From positions 101,472 through 165,471 of the forward strand of contig NZ_FOLD01000009.1 of NCBI RefSeq assembly GCF_900112225.1: a stretch of 64,000 bases of DNA. Direction: 5' to 3'. Positions 1 to 8,332 of the stretch are shown here, piece after piece. Under the pieces are notes generated by a model. It did no database searches and had not been told where the DNA came from. It was given only the letters and a program-made list of their open reading frames with translations. Position 1 is the stretch's first letter. Each line of letters opens with the position of its first letter. A program made the position numbers and the translations under genes. This stretch comes from Massilia yuzhufengensis. GTDB lineage: Bacteria; Pseudomonadota; Gammaproteobacteria; Burkholderiales; Burkholderiaceae_D.

Positions 1-1267
1 GGACGATGCCGAAACGCTTGCTGTAGCCGGAGTTCCATTCAAAATTATCCAGCAAACTCCACAGGAAGTAGCCTTTCACATCCACGCCCTGGGCGATCGC
101 CTCGTGCAGCGCGTCCAGGTGGCTGCGCACGAAGGCGATCCGTTCCTGGTCGTGCACGTGGCCGTCCACCACCACGTCGGCATGCGCCATGCCGTTCTCG
201 GTGATGTAGATCGGCGGCAGGTCGTATTCCTGCTTGAGCTTGAGCAGCAGTTCCGGCAGGCCCTGCGGGTGGATCTCCCAGCCCATGTCGGTGAAACCGA
301 GCTTGCCCGGCATCGGCCGCGGCGGCGTCTCGGCGCTGCACCAGGCGCGGAAGTAGTAGTTACAGCCCAAAAAATCGATCGGCTGGCGGATGATGTCGAA
401 GTCGCCCTCCTGCACCTGGGGCGCGTTGGCGCCGTGGGCGCGCAGTGCCAGCTCCGGGTAGTGGCCCTTGAAGATCGGGTCCATGAACCACTGGGTCGAG
501 CGCGCGTACTCGAACGCGGCCAGGTCGCGGTCGGCCTGGGAATCGGTGGCCGGGTCGGCGGTCCACTGGTTCAGGACGATGCCCAGTTGCGCCGGGGTGT
601 TCAGCGCACGCATGGCGCGCATCGCCAGGCCGTGCGACAGCAGCAGGTGGTGCGACACCTGGATCGACTGCTTCAGGTCGGCCACGCCGGGCGCGAACTG
701 GGCGTTGCCGTAGCCGAGGTTGGCCGTGCACCAGGGCTCGTTGTGGGTGGCGATGGCCTCGATGCGGCGGCCGAAGCGGCGCGTGACTTCATGCGCGTAG
801 TCGGCGAAGCGGTGTGCGGTGTCGCGGTTGAGCCAACCGCCATCGTCCTGCAGGCCCTGCGGCAGGTCCCAGTGGTAGAGCGTCAGGTGGGCGCGGATAT
901 CCTTTTCGGCCAGGGAGTCGAGCAGGCGGTCGTAGAAGTCGAAGCCCTGTTCGTTCCAGGCGCCCTTGCCGTCCGGCTGGACGCGCGACCAGGCCATCGA
1001 GAAGCGGTAGGCGTCGACCCCGAGCCCGGCCAGCAGGCCCACGTCTTCGCGGTAGCGGTGGTAGTGGTCGCAGGCCACGGTGCCGTCGCTGGCGTCCTTG
1101 ATGTTGGCGCGGTCGGCGCAGAAGGTGTCCCAGATCGATGGGCCCTTGCCGTCGGCGCTGGACGCGCCCTCGATCTGGAAGGCGCTGGTGGCGACGCCCC
1201 AGGTGAAGCCGGCGGGGAAGGCGTCGGCGGTGTCGAATTCGGAATCGAAGGAGGTGCGCTTGGTCAT
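1..1267 (-). CDS. GH1 family beta-glucosidase (3' end beyond window)
   Basis: Glycoside hydrolase family 1 enzyme that should release glucose or another sugar from beta-glycosides, probably in the cytoplasm because no signal peptide is seen. Reading leftward from the ATG at 1267, the N-terminus carries the GH1 start signature (FPAGFTWGVATSAFQIEG). It is followed by THNEPW, whose Glu is the acid/base, and by YITENG near the end, whose Glu is the nucleophile. The sequence runs to LDNFEWNSGYSKRFGIV at the window edge, so roughly the last 20-30 residues are missing. It lies 70 bp downstream of the TonB receptor on the same strand, which suggests one transcript controlled by the divergent LacI regulator. 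Substrate specificity cannot be read from sequence. Confidence 0.93.
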   Translation of the reverse strand, partial: MTKRTSFDSEFDTADAFPAGFTWGVATSAFQIEGASSADGKGPSIWDTFCADRANIKDASDGTVACDHYHRYREDVGLLAGLGVDAYRFSMAWSRVQPDGKGAWNEQGFDFYDRLLDSLAEKDIRAHLTLYHWDLPQGLQDDGGWLNRDTAHRFADYAHEVTRRFGRRIEAIATHNEPWCTANLGYGNAQFAPGVADLKQSIQVSHHLLLSHGLAMRAMRALNTPAQLGIVLNQWTADPATDSQADRDLAAFEYARSTQWFMDPIFKGHYPELALRAHGANAPQVQEGDFDIIRQPIDFLGCNYYFRAWCSAETPPRPMPGKLGFTDMGWEIHPQGLPELLLKLKQEYDLPPIYITENGMAHADVVVDGHVHDQERIAFVRSHLDALHEAIAQGVDVKGYFLWSLLDNFEWNSGYSKRFGIV

Positions 1268-1337
1268 GAGGCAGGTTCGTGATTGCAGGTGAAAAGCGGC
1301 GCGCCCGCCGCGGGTGCGGGCGCGCCGTGCGGCGGCG

Positions 1338-3752
1338 TCAGAAATCGATGCCGGTATTGATGCCGATGGTGCGCGGCGGCTTGTACTGCGCCAGCCACGG
1401 GCCGAAGCCGTTGAAGGCGCTGGTCTTGACCTTCTTGTCGCCCACGTTGCGCACGAAGGCGTCGACCCACCAGCCCTTGTTCTGGTAGCGCAGGCCCAGG
1501 TCGGCGCTGGCCCAGGATTCCTGGCGGTCTTCTGGACCCAGGTTGAACACGCTCAGCTCCGCATCGGTCTCGTAGTGGGCCGTCACGCGCGGCACCAGGG
1601 TCGCGCCGTTGTTCAGGCGGAAGGTGTGCTGGTACATCAGGGTGGCGGAGAAGCGTGGCGCGTGCGGCAGGGTGTTGCCGGTGACGTCCAGGCAGCGCTC
1701 GAATTCCGGCTTGGCCACGCAGGGGCTCGGCAGGGTGTAGTCGTTGGAGCCGGCCACCAGCGCGCCCAGCTTGGTCTTGAGCAGGGCCACGCTGAGCGAC
1801 AGGCGGTCGTCCGGCGACAGGCGCGCGGCGATCTCGGACTCCAGGCCATAGACTTCGGCGCCTTCGGCGTTCTCGATCGACAGGCCGCGGCCGCCGTCCG
1901 AGAAGTTGACGGGCGAATTGAACTGGAAGTCCTTGAAGTCCATGTAGAACAGGGCGTTATTGACCTTGACCGCGCCGTTCATGAAGGCGCTCTTCGAGCC
2001 GACTTCGTAGTTGGTGAGGGTCTCGGGCTGGTAGGTCAGGCCGCGGTCCTGGGTGCCGCCGGATTTGTAGCCGGTCGAGACGCTGGCGTAGACCATGTTG
2101 TCCTTGTTTAGGTCGTAGTTGACGCGTCCCAGCCAGGTGACCTTGCTGCCGCTGAAGGTGCCGTCGTTGCCCGGCACGTCTGCCTGCAGGCCGGCATGGG
2201 TGCGCGGGTCGATCGACGGGTTCAGCGGGATGCCCGGTGCGTTCAGGTTGCCGCGCCAGGTATAGGCGCGCCCGCCGACGTTCTCGCGCTTGTCGTGGGT
2301 GTAGCGCACGCCGCCGGTCAGGTGCAGCTGGCTGTTTACGTTCCAGGTGGCCTGGCCGAAGGCGGCGCTGGAGTCGACCGTCTCGCGCGGCTGGATGAAG
2401 GAACCCTGCCACGCCACCTTGCCGCTGTCCTTGGTGCCTTCCATGATCGGGATGTCGAAGCGGATGCTGTTCTTCTCGCCGCCGTAGTACAGGCCCACCT
2501 GCCAGTCGACGGTGCGGGTACCGGTCGACTGCAGCTCCACCTCGTGGCTCTGGCTGCGGTAGTCGGAATCGGTGGTGGTGTGCTCCTGCCACTTGGCGCC
2601 CGAGATGATCGAGGTCGGCACCGTGGCGCCGCCATCCTGGTCGAAGCGCATCGTGCCCTTGTACTTGGAGAAGCCGGCGATGTAGTGCAGGGCCAGGTCG
2701 GGGCTGATGTCCCAGCTCAGGCGGCTGCGCACGTTGTGGCTGTCGCGTTCGATCCAGGGCGCGCTGTCGCTCAGGGTCGACCAGTGCTGCTGGCCGGCGC
2801 GCGGGGTTTGCATCAGGTTGGCGCTCGGGGTGCCGCGGTCCGAGAACTTCTCGTAGGCGACGTTCCACTGCAGGGACGGCAGGATGTGCCACAGCAGGCT
2901 CACGCGCGCGGCGCTCTGGTCCTGGGCGTTGTACTTGCGGTCGCCCACGGCGAAGTCGTTCGGGTTGATCGGGCGGAAGGCGGCCGCGGCGCCGCCGGCG
3001 GCCAGGTAGGCGGCGCGCTGCTGCTCGACCGGCACGCCCGGGAACTTCTGGTAGTCGACGTAACCGTCGTGCTGCTCGTGGACGATGGCGAAACGCAGGG
3101 CCGCGGTGTCGGACAGCGGCACATTGACCGCGCCGCGCATGCCGTAGCGGTGGTAGTCGCCGATGCCGCCTTCCACGTAGCCGGCGCGGCTGTTCAGTTC
3201 CGGCTTGGCGGTCTGGATGTTGACCGCGCCGACCGTGGAGTTGCGGCCCCACAGGGTGCCCTGCGGGCCGCGCAGCACCTCGATGCCCTCGACGTCGAAC
3301 ATCAGCGCGGTGGCGCCTTCGGCGCGCGGCGAATACACGTTGTCGACGAAGGAGGCCACTTCCGGGTCGGCGTACTGGGTCTTGGCGCTGTCGTTGCCGA
3401 TGCCGCGCAGGGTCATGGTGGTGACGCCGTGGTCGCCCTGCGACGTGGCCTGGAAGCCGGGCACCAGCTGCACCACGTCGAGCATGGTCTGCACGTGGTT
3501 GTCGGCCAGGGTGGCGGCGCTCAGGGCGGTGATGGCGATCGGGGTCTTTTGCAGCGAGGTGGAGCGCTTGGTGGCGGTGACGATGACTTCGGCCATGCCG
3601 TTGGCCTCGGTAGCGGCCGGCACGGGTGCGGGCGTGGAGGCCGTCTGGGCGGCGGCATTGCCGATGCCGGCCACGAGGATCAGGACGGCGAGCGGGATCG
3701 GGGCGAAGGGCGAGCGCAGGGCGCGCCGGGGCTGCGGTGCTGGGTGGTTCAT
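1338..3752 (-). CDS. TonB-dependent outer-membrane receptor
   Basis: Outer-membrane barrel for energy-dependent uptake, 804 aa. Residues 1-36 form a signal peptide ending AAAQ. Residues about 54-180 are the plug, with a TonB-box-like start (EVIVTATKR) and the plug signature EVLRGPQGTLWGRNSTVGAVN. The rest is barrel, ending in a C-terminal Phe (INTGIDF) typical of BAM-inserted proteins. A good ribosome site (GGAG, 8 nt before the ATG) supports the start. Its promoter carries two LacI-type operators, and a GH1 beta-glucosidase follows it, so the cargo is probably an oligosaccharide or glucoside. That substrate is inferred from context only. It resembles the proteobacterial sugar TonB receptors (CUT-type loci). 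Confidence 0.93.
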   Translation of the reverse strand: MNHPAPQPRRALRSPFAPIPLAVLILVAGIGNAAAQTASTPAPVPAATEANGMAEVIVTATKRSTSLQKTPIAITALSAATLADNHVQTMLDVVQLVPGFQATSQGDHGVTTMTLRGIGNDSAKTQYADPEVASFVDNVYSPRAEGATALMFDVEGIEVLRGPQGTLWGRNSTVGAVNIQTAKPELNSRAGYVEGGIGDYHRYGMRGAVNVPLSDTAALRFAIVHEQHDGYVDYQKFPGVPVEQQRAAYLAAGGAAAAFRPINPNDFAVGDRKYNAQDQSAARVSLLWHILPSLQWNVAYEKFSDRGTPSANLMQTPRAGQQHWSTLSDSAPWIERDSHNVRSRLSWDISPDLALHYIAGFSKYKGTMRFDQDGGATVPTSIISGAKWQEHTTTDSDYRSQSHEVELQSTGTRTVDWQVGLYYGGEKNSIRFDIPIMEGTKDSGKVAWQGSFIQPRETVDSSAAFGQATWNVNSQLHLTGGVRYTHDKRENVGGRAYTWRGNLNAPGIPLNPSIDPRTHAGLQADVPGNDGTFSGSKVTWLGRVNYDLNKDNMVYASVSTGYKSGGTQDRGLTYQPETLTNYEVGSKSAFMNGAVKVNNALFYMDFKDFQFNSPVNFSDGGRGLSIENAEGAEVYGLESEIAARLSPDDRLSLSVALLKTKLGALVAGSNDYTLPSPCVAKPEFERCLDVTGNTLPHAPRFSATLMYQHTFRLNNGATLVPRVTAHYETDAELSVFNLGPEDRQESWASADLGLRYQNKGWWVDAFVRNVGDKKVKTSAFNGFGPWLAQYKPPRTIGINTGIDF

Positions 3753-3806
3753 GTTGTCTCCAGTATTCGGATTATTGGTATTCGATGGTCTTGTGCCGGC
3801 GTTTCA

Positions 3807-3841
3807 AGAAAACGGTTTCATAAATCTTGAAAACGATTTCA
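3807..3841. promoter_or_regulatory. Two LacI-type operators overlapping the TonB receptor promoter
   Basis: Two near-palindromes of the LacI/GalR type are visible: GAAAACGGTTTC (3808-3819) and TGAAAACGATTTCA (3828-3841). Their centres are 21 bp apart, two helical turns, so two repressor dimers would sit on the same DNA face. The right operator touches the -10 box of the leftward promoter and the left one lies just past the start of transcription, a classic repression layout. Confidence 0.8.
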
Positions 3842-3870
3842 TACTAATTTCGCTTGGGAGAAGAAGTCAA
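3841..3870 (-). promoter_or_regulatory. Sigma70-type promoter of the TonB receptor gene
   Basis: On the minus strand a -35 TTGACT (3865-3870) and a -10 TAGTAT (3841-3846) are separated by 18 bp. The -10 abuts the right LacI-type operator. Confidence 0.65.
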
Positions 3871-3927
3871 ACGAAATTTTGAAAAAGTTAACGAACGCTT
3901 GTTCTGGAACAGCAGGGGGCAAAGCTA

Positions 3928-3940
3928 TGAAAGATTTTCA
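3928..3940. promoter_or_regulatory. Possible third, degenerate LacI-type operator
   Basis: TGAAAGATTTTCA is an odd-length imperfect palindrome sharing the TGAAA/TTTCA arms with the two operators on the other side of the intergenic region. It lies 42 bp before the lacI-family start codon, where it could give autoregulation. Weak evidence. Confidence 0.3.
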
Positions 3941-3981
3941 TGGCGTGGTAAGCTCGGCAAAAGACCACTGCGAATGCCTTC

Positions 3982-4992
3982 ATGAAAAACGACGAGAGCA
4001 GCACCTCGACCCTGCACCACGTGGCCCAGGCCGCCGGCGTGTCGCCCGCCACCGTATCGCGCTTCCTGAACGGCACCGCCAAGGTGTCGGACGACAAGCG
4101 CCGGACCATCGAGCGCGTCATCGAAGAGCTCAACTACAAGCCGAACCGCCTGGCCCAGAGCCTCAAGATGGGCAGCACCCGCACCATTGGCGTGCTGACC
4201 CAGTCGCTTGAGAGCGGCTACTTCAACCGCGCCATGGTGGGCATCGAGGATGCCGTCAAGGATTCCGGCTACGCCTTGCTCATCATGAGCGGCCACTGGC
4301 ATGCCGACGAAGAAGCCGAACGGGTCGAGCTGCTCATCGCGCGCCGCGTCGATGGCGTGGCGATCCTTACCGGGAACATGAGCGACGCGCAGATCCTGGG
4401 CTTTTCGAAGCGGGTGCCGATCGTCGCCTTCGGGCGCCAGGTGGCGGGCGAGCGGGTGCTCAGCTTCGGGCTGGACAACTACCGTGGCGCCTGCGAAGCG
4501 GTGGAATTCCTGGTCGAGCAGGGCCATCGCCGCATTGCCATGATCACCGGCCCGGCCGACCACGAGGATGCGCGCGCGCGGCTGGCAGGCTACCGCGACA
4601 CGCTGGCGCGCCACAAGATCGAGGTGGATGGGGCGCTGATCGTTCCGGGCGACTTCCAGGAATCCGGCGGCCTGCTGGCGGTGAACCAGCTGCTCGCCTC
4701 CAACCAGCGCTTCACCGCGATCTTCGCCGGCAACGACCTGACCGCCTACGGCGCCCGCCTGGCGCTGTACCGGCGCAGCATCCGGGTGCCGGACGACATC
4801 TCGATCGTCGGCTTCGATGACCTGCACAGTTCCATGTACACGACGCCGCCGCTGACCACCGTGCGCCAGCCGCTGTACGAAGTGGGCACCAACATCGGCC
4901 GCATGATGCTGGGCATGCTGGGGCATGAACACCCGGAGACGGAGGTGCCGGCCGTGGGCCTGGTGGTGCGCGAGTCGGTGCGCCGGATCTGA
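3982..4992 (+). CDS. LacI-family transcriptional regulator
   Basis: 336 aa repressor with the standard LacI layout. A helix-turn-helix and hinge occupy residues about 12-60 (HVAQAAGVSPATVSRFLNG, then NYKPNRLAQSLKMGST), followed by a periplasmic-binding-protein-like effector domain (residues about 65-336) with the FAGNDLTAYG and DDISIVGFDD signatures. It is transcribed divergently from the TonB receptor and GH1 gene, and the shared 229-bp region holds matching operators. This makes it the likely local repressor, with a sugar as inducer. The Shine-Dalgarno sequence before this ATG is weak, but the HTH begins at the usual distance from it. Confidence 0.93.
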   Translation: MKNDESSTSTLHHVAQAAGVSPATVSRFLNGTAKVSDDKRRTIERVIEELNYKPNRLAQSLKMGSTRTIGVLTQSLESGYFNRAMVGIEDAVKDSGYALLIMSGHWHADEEAERVELLIARRVDGVAILTGNMSDAQILGFSKRVPIVAFGRQVAGERVLSFGLDNYRGACEAVEFLVEQGHRRIAMITGPADHEDARARLAGYRDTLARHKIEVDGALIVPGDFQESGGLLAVNQLLASNQRFTAIFAGNDLTAYGARLALYRRSIRVPDDISIVGFDDLHSSMYTTPPLTTVRQPLYEVGTNIGRMMLGMLGHEHPETEVPAVGLVVRESVRRI

Positions 4993-5041
4993 GGGGGTTG
5001 CTGGCCGCACGGGACCGGCAATGTACGCTTTAAAATATCGC

Positions 5042-5126
5042 TTGCAATTAAATAGCGCGCTATGTATTATCGCTTCCAAGGTCGCAGCACAGCACCGAAC
5101 AGCAGGAATCAAATAGCGCGCGATTT
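5042..5126 (+). promoter_or_regulatory. ohr promoter with two GCGCGC-centred palindromic operators
   Basis: A promoter reads TTGCAA (5042-5047), 17 bp, TATTAT (5065-5070). Its spacer contains the perfect palindrome ATAGCGCGCTAT (5052-5063). A second imperfect palindrome AAATAGCGCGCGATTT lies at 5111-5126 in the untranslated leader, 61 bp centre to centre. This is typical of MarR/OhrR-type control, but no ohrR gene is in the window. Confidence 0.6.
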
Positions 5127-5175
5127 AATCGCTTAACTACACGGGCCCGTCCCGTCACCACCAAGGAGCATCACC

Positions 5176-5601
5176 ATGGCACTCGATAAAGTTCTCTACC
5201 GTGCAAGCGCCACCGCAACCGGCGGCCGCGACGGCCGCGCCGTCTCATCGGACAGCGCACTCGACGTCAAGCTGTCGACCCCGAAGGAACTCGGCGGCGC
5301 AGGCGGCGACGGTACCAACCCGGAGCAGCTGTTCGCTGCCGGCTATTCGGCCTGCTTCCTGGGCGCGATGAAATTCGTCGCCGCACGCGACAAGCTGGCG
5401 ATCTCGCCGGACGTGTCGGTGCAGGGCAGCGTCGGCATCGGTCCGATCCCGGCCGGTTTCGGCATCGAAGTGCTGCTGCAGGTGAGCCTGCCGGGCGTGC
5501 CGGAAGAACAGGCGCGCACCCTGGTCGAGCGTGCCCACCTGGTGTGTCCGTATTCGAATGCAACGCGCGGCAATATCGAAGTGACCTTGCAGCTGGTGTG
5601 A
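5176..5601 (+). CDS. ohr: Organic hydroperoxide resistance protein Ohr (OsmC/Ohr family)
   Basis: 141 aa thiol peroxidase that reduces organic and lipid hydroperoxides in the cytoplasm, usually with lipoylated partners. The two redox cysteines of the family are present: Cys60 in [11 protein letters not shown] and Cys124 in [12 protein letters not shown]. The conserved Arg around residue 18-21 and Glu50 are also there. Length is normal for Ohr rather than OsmC. The start is supported by AAGGAG just upstream. The promoter has a palindromic operator within the -35/-10 spacer, consistent with peroxide-responsive OhrR repression, although the regulator gene is not adjacent as it often is. Confidence 0.95.
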   Translation: MALDKVLYRASATATGGRDGRAVSSDSALDVKLSTPKELGGAGGDGTNPEQLFAAGYSACFLGAMKFVAARDKLAISPDVSVQGSVGIGPIPAGFGIEVLLQVSLPGVPEEQARTLVERAHLVCPYSNATRGNIEVTLQLV

Positions 5602-5613
5602 TGTAAGGTGCGC

Positions 5614-5641
5614 CGCAATGCGCAATGCGCAATGCGCAATG
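5614..5641. repeat. Heptamer tandem repeat, four copies of CGCAATG
   Basis: Four exact consecutive CGCAATG units at 5614-5641, followed by a diverged CGCAGGG, lie between two convergent stop codons. Such short tandem arrays change copy number by replication slippage, and here they are outside any reading frame. Confidence 0.9.
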
Positions 5642-5659
5642 CGCAGGGCCGGGGCTGCT

Positions 5660-7336
5660 TCACACCGGCAGCTCCGGTTCGCGCCGCTTGGTGACGAGGA
5701 AGGGCGGCATCGCCAGCGCATGCAGCGGCAGCTTGCGGAAGGCGGCCACCGCGTCGAAGGGCGTCTCGACCATGGGTTCGTCCTTGCCATTGAACGAGGT
5801 ATTGAGCAGCACCGGCAGCCCGGTGCGCACTTCGAAGCCGGCCAGCAGGGCGCGCAGCAGCGGGTCGTCGGCCGGGCCCACGGTTTGCAGGCGCGCGCTG
5901 CCGTCCACATGGGTGATGGCGGGCAGCATCGGCGCGACTTCGGGCCGCACCGGCGCGGCGAACTGCATGAAAGGGGCGTTGCCGGCGACATCGAAGTACA
6001 CGGGCGCGCGCTCCTGCGGCGCCACCGGCGCCAGCGGGCGGAACCACTCATGTCCCTTCACGCGCGCATTGATCCAGTCGCGGATGCGGTCGCGGCGCGG
6101 GTCGGCCAGGATGCTGCGGTGGCCCAGCGCGCGCGGGCCGAATTCGCTGCCTCCCTGGTACAGGCCCAACACCCGTCCCGAGCACAGCAGGTCGAGCATG
6201 CGCGCGCACAGCGCGTCGCGCCCGCGCGGGCGTTCGATGATGAAGTCGCCCGCGCCGTCGAGCGCCGCTTCGATGTCGGCCAGCTGCGGCGGCGGGCCGA
6301 GGTAGTCGCCGCTCCAGCGAAAGCCGCAGCGCTGCTTTCCCAGCTCGGTGAGCCCGTAAAGGGCGCAGCCCAGCGCGGCGCCGGCCTTGCCCGGCGCCGG
6401 CGGCAGGAACACGCGCCGGAACGGGGTCTCGCGCAGCAGCCGCTGGTTGGCGGTGCAGTTGAAGGCGGCGCCGGCAAGGCACAGGTGCTCGGCCCGGGTT
6501 TGCCGGTACAGCCAGTGCGCCAGCGCGAGCAGCGCGTCTTCGAAGGCGCGCTGGCCGGCCGCGGCCAGGTTGGCGCAGTCGGTGAAGCGCGCTTCCGCGC
6601 TGCCGAAGCGGAAGCGGCTGCGCTCGCGCAGCAGCGAGCGCCAGGCGGCCGGGACGCCCACCGCCGGGCCATCGACGTCGAGCGCCCCCAGGCCAAGCGC
6701 GGCCGGGTCGCCATACACGGCCAGGCCCATCACCTTGCCTTCGTTGCCTTCGCCGGGGAAGATCGCCTGCGTCAGCAAGGTATAGAACATGCCGAGCCCG
6801 ACGAGTCGGCCGTCGTCCCGGTCCCACACCTGCTTGCCGATGCAGTGCACGCGCTCGCGGCTGGCGGTGTAGAAGGAAGACACTTCGCGCCAGTGGCCGG
6901 GCGTGCTGGCGGCGCCGCTCCAGTGGTCGGTGAAGCCGGCCACATGGCTGCCCTGGCCGTCGATGACCATCACGGCCGCCTCGTCGAACGGCGAGGGGTG
7001 GAACACGCTGTACACGTGGGCCAGGTGGTGCGAGAGGCGCGCGTGCCGGCTGCCCGGGGCCAGCGCCAGGGTGGAGGCGAGGTCGCCGCCATAGAGCGGC
7101 AGGCGCCCGGAGGTTTCGTCTGGCGGGAAGCATTCGACCACGATGTCGATCGGCCGGTCGAGCCCGGGCAGGCGCGGCAGGTAGTGCTCGCGCAGGTCGC
7201 CGGGGGTGCCCCGTTGGTGCTTTTGGCGGGTAAGGCGTTCTTTCTGGATCGCCCAGGCCAGGTGCGAGCCGTGCATCAGGCAGATGCTGGCGTCCTCGGT
7301 CCGGTTAATGCCAAGCACAACGGGGGTGTCATCCAT
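5660..7336 (-). CDS. NodU/CmcH-family carbamoyltransferase
   Basis: 558 aa enzyme of the O-carbamoyltransferase family, which transfers a carbamoyl group from carbamoyl phosphate through carbamoyl-AMP to a hydroxyl of a sugar or natural product. The N-terminal Kae1-like domain shows the conserved SHHLAHVYSVF (residues 102-112) and the following ASKHA-fold acid strand (VMVIDGQGS). The C-terminal YrdC-like half shows EFGPRALGHRSIL (from residue 398) and LNTSFNGKDEPMVETP (from about 511). The start is fixed by a strong GGAGG 5 nt before the ATG. No biosynthetic cluster, nod genes or glycosyltransferases are nearby, so the acceptor is unknown. Members of this family occur singly in many proteobacteria. 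Confidence 0.88.
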   Translation of the reverse strand: MDDTPVVLGINRTEDASICLMHGSHLAWAIQKERLTRQKHQRGTPGDLREHYLPRLPGLDRPIDIVVECFPPDETSGRLPLYGGDLASTLALAPGSRHARLSHHLAHVYSVFHPSPFDEAAVMVIDGQGSHVAGFTDHWSGAASTPGHWREVSSFYTASRERVHCIGKQVWDRDDGRLVGLGMFYTLLTQAIFPGEGNEGKVMGLAVYGDPAALGLGALDVDGPAVGVPAAWRSLLRERSRFRFGSAEARFTDCANLAAAGQRAFEDALLALAHWLYRQTRAEHLCLAGAAFNCTANQRLLRETPFRRVFLPPAPGKAGAALGCALYGLTELGKQRCGFRWSGDYLGPPPQLADIEAALDGAGDFIIERPRGRDALCARMLDLLCSGRVLGLYQGGSEFGPRALGHRSILADPRRDRIRDWINARVKGHEWFRPLAPVAPQERAPVYFDVAGNAPFMQFAAPVRPEVAPMLPAITHVDGSARLQTVGPADDPLLRALLAGFEVRTGLPVLLNTSFNGKDEPMVETPFDAVAAFRKLPLHALAMPPFLVTKRREPELPV

Positions 7337-7420
7337 GTTTCCTCCAGGTTGGGAACAAAGCCGCGTTCAGCTCATCTTTGAGCCTGTTGAGCAGGGTTTA
7401 GTTCAGCGCAACGCTGAAGG

Positions 7421-7469
7421 AAGGCGGTATCCGGGCAGGGGACAGGGCGGCGTCCGGAAAGGCGGTATC
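7421..7469. repeat. 11-bp direct repeat upstream of nudC
   Basis: AAGGCGGTATC occurs exactly at 7421-7431 and 7459-7469, 38 bp apart, directly before nudC. The second copy overlaps a -10-like TATCAT. It could be a regulator site pair or chance. Confidence 0.4.
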
Positions 7470-7495
7470 ATCGACGCATCTATCCGATCCCTGCC

Positions 7496-8323
7496 ATGGC
7501 CATGCTCCAGACACCCGCCTCGTTTACCCCGCTGTTCGCACCCCGCCCCGACCCTGCGCCGCTGAGCTTCCTGTTCCATGGCGGACGCCTGCTGGTGCGC
7601 GAAGACGGCCTGGCGCTGCCCGATGCCGCGCTGCTCGATCGCCTGGAGGTGGACCGCGCGCGCCTGCAGCCGCTCGGCCTGTACGGCGAGCGCTATTGCG
7701 AGACCGGCTGGTTCGACAGCGAGCCCGTGCTGCCGCCCGGTTACGCGCTGCGCGGCCTGCGCTCGCTGTTCGGCGAGATGGACGAAGAGGTAGTGGGACT
7801 GGCGGCGCGCGCCGCGCAGGTGGCCGAATGGGCGCGCACCCACCGCTTCTGCGGCGCCTGCGGCAGCGGCACCGTGCTGGCGACCGGCGAGCGCTGCTTC
7901 AAGTGCCCGCAGTGCGGCCACATGGCTTATCCGCGCATCTCGCCGGCGATGATGGTCCTGATCAAAAAGGGCGACAGCGTGCTGCTGGCCATGCACCTGG
8001 CCTCGCCCACCAAGCGCTTCGTGCCGCTGGCCGGCTTCCTGGAGGCGGGCGAATCGGTGGAAGAAGCGGTCCACCGCGAGGTGTTCGAAGAAGTGGGCCT
8101 GCGGGTGCAGAACCTGCGCTATTTCGCCAGCCAGTCCTGGCCCTTCCCGCATTCGCTGATGCTGGCCTTCACCGCCGACTACCTCGATGGGGAGATCCGG
8201 GTGGACGCGTCGGAGATCGCGGAAGCGCGCTGGTTCGGGCCCCATGACGAATGGCCCGAACCGGTGCCGCACATTTCGGTGTCGAGCGTGCTGGTGGACG
8301 CGCACCGCCCAACGGGACGCTAA
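7496..8323 (+). CDS. nudC: NADH pyrophosphatase / NAD-cap hydrolase NudC
   Basis: 275 aa Nudix hydrolase that cleaves NAD(H) and removes NAD caps from RNA 5' ends. An N-terminal domain is followed by a zinc ribbon (Cys119, Cys122, Cys137, Cys140), then a complete Nudix box at residues 180-202 (GFLEAGESVEEAVHREVFEEV plus GL). The NADH-specific motif SQSWPFPHS follows at 212-220, one residue from the classical SQPWPFPxS. That motif separates NudC from other Nudix enzymes. An alternative start lies two codons downstream. It is a single gene, convergent with the next one. Confidence 0.94.
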   Translation: MAMLQTPASFTPLFAPRPDPAPLSFLFHGGRLLVREDGLALPDAALLDRLEVDRARLQPLGLYGERYCETGWFDSEPVLPPGYALRGLRSLFGEMDEEVVGLAARAAQVAEWARTHRFCGACGSGTVLATGERCFKCPQCGHMAYPRISPAMMVLIKKGDSVLLAMHLASPTKRFVPLAGFLEAGESVEEAVHREVFEEVGLRVQNLRYFASQSWPFPHSLMLAFTADYLDGEIRVDASEIAEARWFGPHDEWPEPVPHISVSSVLVDAHRPTGR

Positions 8324-8332
8324 GCCAGCAGC

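Noticed and set aside
104..1282. Long plus-strand frame over the GH1 gene
   Set aside because: A shadow of the GC-rich antisense gene. The minus strand shows all GH1 motifs.
7496..7501. Alternative nudC start at the second ATG (7502)
   Set aside because: Cannot be excluded, but the difference is two residues and neither start has a clear ribosome site.
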